The notes below the pieces were generated by a model. The model searched no databases, was not told where the DNA came from, and saw only the letters and a list, made by a program, of their open reading frames with translations. A stretch of DNA of 12,638 bases from CAZZKF01 sp964654995 (lineage in GTDB: Bacteria > Pseudomonadota > Alphaproteobacteria > CAZZKF01). The DNA is taken from contig CAZZKF010000068.1 in the NCBI GenBank assembly GCA_964654995.1, forward strand, positions 1 to 12,638, written 5' to 3'. This document shows positions 1-5,958 of the stretch, piece by piece (the first letter of the stretch is position 1; each line of letters begins with the position of its first letter). The translations under genes and the position numbers were made by a program.

Positions 1-13
1 GCGAGGGCGAAGG

Positions 14-550
14 TCAGCCGAGTTCGATCTGCCGGACCCGGTAGTCGAGCTGAAGCTGGCCGGCGGTATTGGAGACCGCCGACAGGCAGGCCTCGGCCCG
101 CTCCGGCGGCAGCCAGACCTCGAAGCGGGTGACATAGACCGCCTCGCCGTCCGAGCGGCGCACCCGGGTCGAGTTCATCCGCACGACGTTGGCCGCGAAT
201 TCCACGAACACTTCCGAGAGCCGGGCGATCAGCCCCGGCCGGTCGCCGCCCGAGACCTCGATGACATGGGTCGAGCGCGCATTCGCCGCCGCCTCCGGCG
301 GCCGGGTGAAGTCGGAGACCTCGATGCGCGCGCCGGCGAGCGTCGGCAGGCCTTCAAGCTCGCGGGTGATATCGGTTGCCGACAGCGCCTCGTCGACATC
401 GGCCAGACAGGTGAACTTGCAGCTTTCGCCGAGCACCGCGAACGACGCATCGCCGAGATTGGCGCCGAGGTCGAACAGCCGGCCGGTGACCTCGGAAATC
501 AGTCCCACCCGGTCACTGCCCATCAGGGTAATCAACACAACACGGCTCAT
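14..550 (-). CDS. Tandem ACT-domain protein, GcvR-like regulator
   Basis: Encodes 178 residues made almost entirely of two ACT modules. The first (about residues 4-70) opens with GSDRVGLISEVTGRLFDLGA. The second (about 95-165) opens with GGDRPGLIARLSEVF and continues NVVRMNSTRV. Both carry the glycine-Asp-Arg-x-Gly-Leu ligand-loop signature of ACT domains. Two-ACT proteins of this length are usually annotated as glycine cleavage system transcriptional repressor (GcvR) relatives: cytoplasmic amino-acid sensors that act on a partner regulator rather than on DNA. I start it at the ATG that yields MSRVVLITLM, because the ACT fold begins immediately. The open frame continues upstream, but that sequence lies over the divergent promoter and the carbonic anhydrase gene and looks non-coding. 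Only a weak GGGG ribosome site precedes this ATG. The ligand and the target are unknown. No gcv genes are visible, so the GcvR role is by family only. Confidence 0.85.
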   Translation of the reverse strand: MSRVVLITLMGSDRVGLISEVTGRLFDLGANLGDASFAVLGESCKFTCLADVDEALSATDITRELEGLPTLAGARIEVSDFTRPPEAAANARSTHVIEVSGGDRPGLIARLSEVFVEFAANVVRMNSTRVRRSDGEAVYVTRFEVWLPPERAEACLSAVSNTAGQLQLDYRVRQIELG

Positions 551-564
551 GGCAGGCCCCGAAA

Positions 565-592
565 TTGAAACGGCTCCGATTGCTGTTACATT
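565..592 (+). promoter_or_regulatory. Candidate sigma70 promoter for the carbonic anhydrase-dgcA operon
   Basis: TTGAAA (565-570, 5 of 6 matches to the -35 consensus) is separated by 16 nt from TACATT (587-592, 4 of 6 matches to the -10). Transcription would begin near 599, giving a leader of about 60 nt before the ATG at 659. It lies in the AT-richer patch of the divergent gap between the ACT-domain gene and the rightward operon, where a promoter is required. It is a consensus match only. Confidence 0.45.
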
Positions 593-658
593 AGGGTCTG
601 CAAGCACACACGCCAACCGTATTTGCAGGGTGTGCCCATCGACAAGGAACCCCGCCGC

Positions 659-1261
659 ATGTCCCGCTTTGGCCCCGATGTAACCGTGAACGATGCCGCC
701 TTCATCCACCCTACTGCCGTCATCCACGGCAAGGTGACGCTCGCCGAAGGGGCCAGCCTGTGGCCCTACGCAGTGATCCGGGCCGAATGCGAGGAGGTCC
801 GGGTGGGGCGCAACAGCAACATCCAGGATTTCGTGATGATCCACACGGCGCCGGGCCTGCCGACCATCGTCGGCGAATACTGCTCGATCACCCATCACGC
901 CACCCTGCACTGCTGCCGAATCGGCGACAATTGCCTGATCGGGATCAACGCCACCATCATGGACGGCGCGGTGATCGGCGAAAACTCGATCGTCGGTGCC
1001 AATGCGATTGTCACCGAAGGCACCGTGATCGAGCCCAATTCCATCGTCGCCGGCACCCCGGCCCGGGTGATCCGGAAGCGCAACAACTTCATCCCCAACC
1101 GGGTCAATGCCGAGATGTATCTGCGCAATGCCCGCGCCTACGCCCGCGGCGAGCACCGGACCTGGGCGGCAGCCGATTTCGATCAGTTCACCCGGGACAC
1201 GGTGGCCGGCGCCCAGCGCGAATTTGCGGCGCGCTACGGCGCCGATGCAGACGCCTCGTGA
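659..1261 (+). CDS. Gamma-carbonic anhydrase family protein (left-handed beta-helix)
   Basis: A 200-residue protein of hexapeptide repeats, the left-handed beta-helix of the gamma-class carbonic anhydrase/YrdA family. It is probably a cytoplasmic trimer with metal sites at subunit interfaces. Visible landmarks are GASLWPYAVIRAE (31-43), SNIQDFVMIHT (53-63), ITHHATLHCCRIG (77-89) and the closing VAGTPARVIRKR (130-141). His62, His79 and His84 sit where the three zinc ligands are expected, with the 5-residue spacing of the latter pair. The usual Arg-Gly-Asp after the first coil is Arg41-Ala-Glu43 here, so the conserved Asp is replaced by Glu and catalysis is uncertain. The ATG at 659 has AAGGA ten bases upstream and begins the fold cleanly. 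A TTG further upstream at 623 is possible but less likely. The stop codon overlaps the GTG start of the next gene (GTGA), suggesting translational coupling. Confidence 0.88.
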   Translation: MSRFGPDVTVNDAAFIHPTAVIHGKVTLAEGASLWPYAVIRAECEEVRVGRNSNIQDFVMIHTAPGLPTIVGEYCSITHHATLHCCRIGDNCLIGINATIMDGAVIGENSIVGANAIVTEGTVIEPNSIVAGTPARVIRKRNNFIPNRVNAEMYLRNARAYARGEHRTWAAADFDQFTRDTVAGAQREFAARYGADADAS

Positions 1262-2271
1262 TCCGCCGGCCCTATCTGTTGTTTCTCGGCGACGCGCCCG
1301 ACGACCTGGCGATCAAGATCGGCCATGGCCTGATGCACTGGCGGCGCGAGACCTGTCTCGGCCAGTGCCGCCTGCCCGGCTGCGCATCCGACCTCGGGCT
1401 CGATGACCTCGCTCCGGCCGAAGCGGCGGCGCGCGGCGCCCGAACGCTGGTGATCGCGGTGGTCAATCGCGGCGGCACCCTGCCCGAGGCCTGGGTGCCG
1501 GTGCTGATCGAGGCGCTGGACGCCGGCCTCGATCTCGCCAGCGGCATGCACATGCGGCTTGCCCACGTGCCGGAGATCGCCGATGCCGCCGCGCGTCTTG
1601 GGCGCACGCTTCATGACGTCCGCCACCCGCCACGCGACTTTGCGCCGGGCACCGGCGCGCCGCGGCCGGGGCGGCGCCTGCTCACCGTCGGCACCGACTG
1701 TTCGGTCGGCAAGATGTATACGGCGCTCGCGCTCGAGCGCGCGATGCGGGCCCGCGGGCTCAATGCCGATTTTCGCGCCACCGGCCAGACCGGCATCCTG
1801 ATCGCCGGCGAAGGCGTGGCGGTGGACGCGGTGATCGCCGACTTCATCTCGGGCGCCGTCGAATGGCTGGCCCCGGCCGCCGATCCCGACCACTGGGACG
1901 TCATCGAGGGCCAGGGTTCGCTTTATCATCCCTCTTACGCCGGGGTCAGCTTGGGACTCCTCCACGGTGCCCAGCCCGACGCCCTGGTGCTGTGTCACGA
2001 ACCGACACGCAACCATCTGCGCGGGCTGCCCGGCCGGCCGCTCCCCGACCTCAAGGATTGCATCGACGGGCATCTGGCCGCCGCCCGGCTGACCAGCCCG
2101 CAGGCCCGGTTCATCGGGATCAGCGTCAACACCGCGGCGCTGGACGAACGCGACGCCACGACCTGTCTCGCGGCGCTGGAGGATGAGACCGGATTGCCCT
2201 GCGTCGATCCCCTGCGCACCGGGGTCGCCCGGCTGGTGGATGCGCTGGGCGACAAGAATGTCGAGGCCTGA
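1258..2271 (+). CDS. dgcN: DUF1611 family protein, DgcN-type D-glutamate N-acetyltransferase
   Basis: A 337-residue DUF1611 protein. After an N-terminal domain (about 1-130) comes a P-loop-like segment, TVGTDCSVGKMYTALAL (143-159). It is followed by the family hallmarks FRATGQTGILIAGEG (172-186), VIEGQGSLYHPSYAGVSLG (215-233) and HGAQPDALVLCHEPTR (236-251). Members of this family have been shown to N-acetylate D-glutamate (DgcN); the partner DgcA then racemises N-acetyl-D-glutamate to the L form for entry into central metabolism. The epimerase two genes downstream fits that pairing. The start is a GTG at 1258 that overlaps the previous stop by four bases; the family's N-terminal sequence begins right there. 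No DgcD-type deacylase or LysR regulator is within the window. Family assignment is firm; the exact substrate is inferred from the neighbour. Confidence 0.85.
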   Translation: MIRRPYLLFLGDAPDDLAIKIGHGLMHWRRETCLGQCRLPGCASDLGLDDLAPAEAAARGARTLVIAVVNRGGTLPEAWVPVLIEALDAGLDLASGMHMRLAHVPEIADAAARLGRTLHDVRHPPRDFAPGTGAPRPGRRLLTVGTDCSVGKMYTALALERAMRARGLNADFRATGQTGILIAGEGVAVDAVIADFISGAVEWLAPAADPDHWDVIEGQGSLYHPSYAGVSLGLLHGAQPDALVLCHEPTRNHLRGLPGRPLPDLKDCIDGHLAAARLTSPQARFIGISVNTAALDERDATTCLAALEDETGLPCVDPLRTGVARLVDALGDKNVEA

Positions 2272-2272
2272 C

Positions 2273-2947
2273 ATGAAGACCCCTGCCAAGAGCCCGAAAT
2301 ACATCCCGGCCCTGCGCTTCCACTGGCTGACGCCGGCCTACGACCGGCTGCTGCGGGTGCTGATCCGGGAACGGCCGTTCAAGGCCCGCATCGTCGCCGA
2401 GGTCGCGCCGCAGCCGGGCCACCGCATCCTCGATTTCGGCTGCGGCACCGGCACGCTGACCCTGATGCTGGCCAACGCCTGCCCGGAGGCCGCCATCTCG
2501 GCCGTCGACATCGACGACCGAGCCCTGGCCCTGGCCCGAAAAAAGGCCGAGGGTGCGGGGGCCGACATCGCCTTCCACAAGGCCTCGATCGCCGGCGAGC
2601 GGCCGCCCGACGGGCTCGGCCCCGGCTCGTTCGACTGCGTCGTCTCGAGCCTGGTGTTCCACCACCTGAGCCGCGAGGAAAAACGCCGCGCCCTGCGCCT
2701 GGCGCTGCAACTGCTGAAGCCGGGCGGCCGCCTGATCCTCGCCGACTGGGGAAAGGCCGGGCACATCGGCGCCCGCCTCGGCTTTCTGCTGGTGCAGATG
2801 CTCGACGGCTTTGCGACCACCGCCGACAACGTGCGCGGGCAGCTGCCGGCGCTTGTCGCCGAGGCCGGGTTCGACGACGTGCGCGTCGTTCATTCGGTGA
2901 ACGCGGCACTCGGCACGCTGTCGATCATCCGCGCCGTCAAGGCCTGA
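2273..2947 (+). CDS. Class I SAM-dependent methyltransferase
   Basis: A 224-residue Rossmann-fold methyltransferase (Methyltransf_11/UbiE-like). Motif I is ILDFGCGTGTLTL (52-64). The acidic ribose-binding residue is in AVDIDDR (77-83), probably Asp79. The post-motif strand is FDCVVSSLVFHHL (120-132), and the C-terminal strand follows LKPGGRLILADWG (148-160). The N-terminal segment FHWLTPAYDRLLR (16-28) resembles the entry helix of UbiE-type and lipid/quinone-type methyltransferases, but the substrate cannot be read from sequence. It starts two bases after the dgcN stop, and the next gene begins directly at its own stop, so it is cotranscribed with the D-glutamate genes. It has no established place in the DgcN/DgcA route, and base composition is like the neighbours. 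Function beyond methyl transfer is unknown. Confidence 0.88.
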   Translation: MKTPAKSPKYIPALRFHWLTPAYDRLLRVLIRERPFKARIVAEVAPQPGHRILDFGCGTGTLTLMLANACPEAAISAVDIDDRALALARKKAEGAGADIAFHKASIAGERPPDGLGPGSFDCVVSSLVFHHLSREEKRRALRLALQLLKPGGRLILADWGKAGHIGARLGFLLVQMLDGFATTADNVRGQLPALVAEAGFDDVRVVHSVNAALGTLSIIRAVKA

Positions 2948-3940
2948 GTGGCGGCGATGGTCGAGCTTGGCGTCCGCATCGAGCGTTTCCCGGTCGCCGG
3001 GGCCTTCACCACGGCGCGCGATTCGCGCCGCGAGATCGAGGTGGTGAGCGTCACCCTGAGCGATGGGCAGGCGCGCGGGCGCGGCGAATGCCGGCCGTAT
3101 GCGCGCTATAACGAAACCGCGGACGGGGTGCGCGCGGCGATCGAGGCCCTGCGATCCGAGATCGAAGCCGGGCTGACGCGGGGCGCCTTGGCGGAGCACC
3201 TGCCGGCCGGTGCCGCCCGCAACGCCCTCGATTGCGCCCTGTGGGACCTCGAGGCCAAGCGCACCGGCGCACCGGTCTGGCAAATCGCCGGGCTCGCCCC
3301 GCCGGCGCCGGTGACGACCGCCTATACGATCAGCCTCGCCGACCCGCAAGCGATGGCGGCGGCCGCCGAGAAGGCGCGCGCTTTTCCGCTCCTCAAGGTC
3401 AAGCTCGGCGCCGGTATGGGCGATATCGAGCGCATCCGCGCGGTGCGCGCGGCGGCGCCCGCGGCGCGGCTCATCGTCGATGCCAATGAAGGCTGGACGG
3501 CGGCCGAGCTTCGCGAGCTGCTGCCGGCGCTCACCGAGGCCGGCGTCGAGTTGATCGAGCAGCCCTTGCCGGCGGATGCCGACGCAGGCCTTGTGGGCCT
3601 CCACTCGCCGATCCCGCTGTGCGCCGATGAATCCTGCCATGACCGGGCCTCGCTCGGGCGGCTCACCGGCAAGTACGACTGGCTCAACATCAAGCTCGAC
3701 AAGGCCGGCGGATTGACCGAAGCCCTGGCCCTGGCCACGGCGGCGCGGGACATGGGCTTTCGCCTGCTCGTCGGCTGCATGGTCGGCACCTCGCTCGCCA
3801 TCGCCCCGGCGGTGCTGGTCGCGCAGATGGCCGATCTCGCCGATCTCGACGGGCCGCTGATCCTCGCCCGCGACCGCGGGCACGCGCTGCGCTACGACGG
3901 TGCCACGCTCCATCCCCCCGATCCCGCCCTGTGGGGCTGA
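2948..3940 (+). CDS. dgcA: Enolase-superfamily N-acetyl-D-glutamate racemase / dipeptide epimerase (DgcA-type)
   Basis: A 330-residue enolase-superfamily enzyme of the muconate-lactonizing subgroup. The N-terminal capping domain is residues 1-115. The barrel carries the catalytic Lys-x-Lys (K150-V-K152), metal ligands D178 (IVDANEGW), E204 (LIEQPLP) and D227 (CADES), the opposite-face lysine region NIKLDKAGG (247-255), and an Asp-Leu-Asp-Gly-Pro motif (299-303). That last motif is typical of L-Ala-D/L-Glu epimerases, where DxD contacts the substrate amino group. DgcA enzymes are close relatives annotated as N-acetyl-D-glutamate racemases, and dgcN two genes upstream favours that role. Ala-Glu epimerase activity in murein peptide recycling remains a live alternative. 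The GTG immediately after the previous stop has AAGG five bases upstream; an ATG three codons later (2957) is the other option. Confidence 0.85.
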   Translation: MAAMVELGVRIERFPVAGAFTTARDSRREIEVVSVTLSDGQARGRGECRPYARYNETADGVRAAIEALRSEIEAGLTRGALAEHLPAGAARNALDCALWDLEAKRTGAPVWQIAGLAPPAPVTTAYTISLADPQAMAAAAEKARAFPLLKVKLGAGMGDIERIRAVRAAAPAARLIVDANEGWTAAELRELLPALTEAGVELIEQPLPADADAGLVGLHSPIPLCADESCHDRASLGRLTGKYDWLNIKLDKAGGLTEALALATAARDMGFRLLVGCMVGTSLAIAPAVLVAQMADLADLDGPLILARDRGHALRYDGATLHPPDPALWG

Positions 3941-4002
3941 CCGGCGGGCGGTCAAAACGCCTCGATCGCGAAAAAACATCGGAAACCTGCGCCTTTGCCA
4001 CC

Positions 4003-4036
4003 GTTCAGCAACGGTTCAGGCGGGCTTTGGCATGAT
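4003..4036 (+). promoter_or_regulatory. Direct-repeat activator site and -10 box before the small secreted protein
   Basis: GTTCAG occurs at 4003-4008 and again at 4014-4019, an 11-bp repeat (one helical turn). It is followed 11 nt later by CATGAT (4031-4036, 4 of 6 matches to a -10), and no -35 consensus is present. This layout, tandem half-sites replacing the -35 just upstream of the -10, is characteristic of promoters activated by OmpR/PhoB-class response regulators. An overlapping inverted pair ACCGTT/AACGGT (4000-4005 and 4010-4015) is also present. Which regulator binds is unknown. The predicted leader is about 33 nt. Confidence 0.4.
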
Positions 4037-4075
4037 TCGCATCGTTGCCCCTGCATGAACGACGAGGAGGAAGCC

Positions 4076-4540
4076 ATGTCGAACAAGCCCCTCACACTTC
4101 CCCTGCTCGCCGCCGGCCTGGCCGCCGCGGTGCTGATGCTGGCCGCCCCGGCCCGGGCCCATGACCATGGCCCGGGAAAACATGTTCGCGAAAGCGCCCG
4201 GCCGATCGTCCGCCACGAGCGCCGTGAAATTCGCCACGAGCGCCGCGAGATCCGCCATGAACGCCGCGAACATCGGCGCGAACGCCGCCACCTGCGCCGC
4301 GAACGCCATGGCGCCGCCCATCTGATCGGCTACACGGTGGGCGCCACGGTCGGCTATGCCGTCGGTTATACCGCCGGGGTCCATCACAGCCGGCCCTACC
4401 GCACTCGCCCGGCCTGCACGCCGGTGAGCAAGATCGCCTACGACGGCTACGGCCGGCCGATCCGCATCGGCGGCACCATGTGCTTCGACCGCTACGGCGT
4501 CGGCTATATCGTCCCCGGCAGCCGCTATGTGATCGGCTAG
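4076..4540 (+). CDS. Small secreted His/Arg-rich protein with heptad repeats and a glycine zipper
   Basis: A 154-residue protein of unknown function. Residues 1-28 are a Sec signal peptide (hydrophobic LPLLAAGLAAAVLMLAA, cleavage after ARA), so the mature protein is periplasmic or outer-envelope. Residues 46-80 are five heptads related to R-H-E-R-R-E-I, highly charged and likely helical. Residues 85-101 repeat Gly every fourth position (G85, G89, G93, G97, G101), a glycine-zipper pattern seen in membrane-associating helices. The C-terminal part (112-154) has two cysteines (C114, C136) that could form a disulfide, and is rich in Tyr, Gly and Arg. The ATG at 4076 has a strong GAGGAGGAAG site; an in-frame ATG at 4055 lies upstream of that site and is less likely. 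It stands alone between a candidate activated promoter and a terminator. Metal binding or envelope-stress roles are guesses. Confidence 0.8.
   Translation: MSNKPLTLPLLAAGLAAAVLMLAAPARAHDHGPGKHVRESARPIVRHERREIRHERREIRHERREHRRERRHLRRERHGAAHLIGYTVGATVGYAVGYTAGVHHSRPYRTRPACTPVSKIAYDGYGRPIRIGGTMCFDRYGVGYIVPGSRYVIG
4211..4315 (+). repeat. Five tandem 21-bp coding repeats (heptad units)
   Basis: Units begin at 4211, 4232, 4253, 4274 and 4295, each encoding seven residues: RHERREI, RHERREI, RHERREH, RRERRHL, RRERHGA. The first two copies are identical in protein but differ in third codon positions. The later copies diverge progressively, indicating an old internal duplication under protein-level selection. 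Confidence 0.85.
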
Positions 4541-4608
4541 AGGTTCAGGCTCCTCTGCCCCGCAAGAGGCCCCCGGGAGGGGCTCACCTCCCCCTCCAGC
4601 CCCCTGAC

Positions 4609-4650
4609 GGCGGGTGCGGTCGCAAATCGCGGCTCACCCGCCGCTTTTTT
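4609..4650 (+). terminator. Rho-independent terminator after the small secreted protein gene
   Basis: GGCGGGTG (4609-4616) pairs perfectly with CACCCGCC (4635-4642) across an 18-nt loop, followed two bases later by six Ts (4645-4650). It lies 70 nt past the stop of the rightward small gene. On the minus strand no U-tract follows the stem, so it serves the rightward gene. The large loop lowers confidence somewhat. Confidence 0.55.
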
Positions 4651-4704
4651 GCCCCCTTTTGATGCCGTTTTGGCGTGTTTTTCGCACGTTTTGATGCGTT
4701 TTTT
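4645..4704. other. Six helically phased T-tracts, predicted curved DNA
   Basis: T-runs of 4-6 bases lie at 4645-4650, 4657-4660, 4668-4671, 4678-4682, 4689-4692 and 4699-4704. Their centres are 10.5-11 bp apart, matching the DNA helical repeat, which is the classic arrangement for intrinsic bending. Two near-identical segments beginning TTTTGATGC (4657 and 4689, 32 bp apart) suggest part of it arose by duplication. It occupies the convergent gap between the terminator and the MFS gene stop. No gene is seen here. Confidence 0.7.
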
Positions 4705-4711
4705 GGCCGGG

Positions 4712-5947
4712 TCAAACGGCCCGCTCGATGCGTCGGACGGCGAACGCCAGCACCACGATGAGAAGGCTGGCAGTGACCATCGTGGACACCGCGCTTTCCC
4801 ACTGGCCGGTGGCGGCGACCACCGCGGCGATCGCCGGCGGGCCGAAGAACATGCCGGTGTTCGCCCCTTGCACCAGCACCCCGTTCATGGTGCCGACCTG
4901 GGCCGGCGACGGCGCAAAGGCCGGCGCCCCGGCCAGCGCCGCCGTCGGCAGCATGCCGCCGAAGCCCGAAAAAACCAGACACAGGCCATAGCGCAGGCCG
5001 TCGGACAGGCCGGTGGCGAAAATGCCGAGCAGCGTGGCGGCCATGATGGCGCCGGCAAGTGCCAGCAGCGACCAGTGCGACCAGCCATGGCGCAGCAGCC
5101 AGCCGGCCAGCATGTTGCCGGGTGCATTGATCGCCACGACAAAGGCCGACAGCGTCGCCGCGGTGCCGATGCCCAGTCCCCGCTGCTCGACCAGAAAGGT
5201 CGGCAGCCAGGAAATCAGCGAGGTGAAGGCAACGGTATAGAGCGCGAAACTGCCGGCCAGCAGCCAGGCCCCGGGGCGCGACAGGGTGAGGCGCACATTG
5301 CGCGCCCAGGACGGACGAGCCGGCGCGTCATGGGCCGGTGCCGCCGGTGCCCGGGTGCCGGCGAGCATCACCAGCAGCCAGATGAGGGTGATCGCCGCCA
5401 TCACCTGCCACAGGGCGCGCCAGCCGAGCGTGCCGAGGATCAACGGCGAGATCAGCATCATCGTCGCCGAGCCCATCGGCATGTACGCCCCCCAGATACC
5501 GAGCGCAAAGCGCCGGTCGCGGGTGGCGGTGGCGGCGGCGATCAGTGATGGCGCCGAGACCGCGACGACGATATAGCCGAGCCCTTCGATGACCCGGGCG
5601 GCAAGCAGCAATGCGCCATCGGCAGCGATGCTGCCGCCGAGGCTGCCGGTGGTCATCAGCGCCAGCCCGATGAGCAGAAACAGCCGGTGGCCGATGCGGT
5701 CGCCGAGGCTGCCGGCGGCCAGCCCCATGGCGACGCCGGTGGCGCTGAACACCGAGATCACCCAGCCGGCGGCGACCAGGCCGAGGCCGAGCTCGGCGCG
5801 AATCTGCGGCAACGCCGGGGGCGCCTTGCCGACATGGCCGGCGGCAATCACCCCGGCCATGACGGTCAGCAGGACGATGACCCAACGGGTCTCGATCGCC
5901 GTGGCCGAGGCCGGCGGCGCAGACGTTTCAGGGCGGGACCGGTTCAC
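4712..5947 (-). CDS. MFS transporter, 12 transmembrane segments
   Basis: A 411-residue major facilitator permease of the inner membrane. Hydrophobic segments run throughout in a 6+6 arrangement, with a central polar loop near 205-225 (GTRAPAAPAHDAPARPSW). The MFS loop 2-3 signature is visible as GSLGDRIGHRLFLLIGLA, about residues 79-96. RVIEGLGYIVVAVSAPSLIA (about 118-137) resembles the TM4 signature, and the overall look recalls the CynX/NimT-type MFS branch. The substrate cannot be assigned. Translation most likely begins at a GTG, eleven bases after the upstream hydrolase stop. The next in-frame ATG is residue 30, inside the first membrane helix, so it is unlikely. The close spacing implies cotranscription with the hydrolase. 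The ribosome site is weak, suggesting translational coupling or low expression. Confidence 0.88.
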   Translation of the reverse strand: MNRSRPETSAPPASATAIETRWVIVLLTVMAGVIAAGHVGKAPPALPQIRAELGLGLVAAGWVISVFSATGVAMGLAAGSLGDRIGHRLFLLIGLALMTTGSLGGSIAADGALLLAARVIEGLGYIVVAVSAPSLIAAATATRDRRFALGIWGAYMPMGSATMMLISPLILGTLGWRALWQVMAAITLIWLLVMLAGTRAPAAPAHDAPARPSWARNVRLTLSRPGAWLLAGSFALYTVAFTSLISWLPTFLVEQRGLGIGTAATLSAFVVAINAPGNMLAGWLLRHGWSHWSLLALAGAIMAATLLGIFATGLSDGLRYGLCLVFSGFGGMLPTAALAGAPAFAPSPAQVGTMNGVLVQGANTGMFFGPPAIAAVVAATGQWESAVSTMVTASLLIVVLAFAVRRIERAV

Positions 5948-5958
5948 CGGGCGGCCGC

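Noticed and set aside
551..1156. Upstream in-frame extension of the ACT-domain protein
   Set aside because: The extra residues lie antisense to the carbonic anhydrase gene and across the divergent promoter, while the ACT fold begins right at the internal ATG at 550.
2126..3979. Long minus-strand open frame opposite the methyltransferase and dgcA genes
   Set aside because: It is Arg/Gly/Asp-rich with no recognisable motif and is fully antisense to two genes with clear catalytic residues; such frames are common at this GC content.
4576..4596. GGAGGGG/CCCCTCC inverted repeat after the small secreted gene
   Set aside because: Short, low-complexity and without a T-run; the downstream 8-bp stem with six Ts is the better terminator.
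4705..4721. Hairpin GGCCG/CGGCC at the MFS stop codon as a minus-strand terminator
   Set aside because: On the minus strand it is followed by A residues, not a U-tract; its T-run is on the wrong side.
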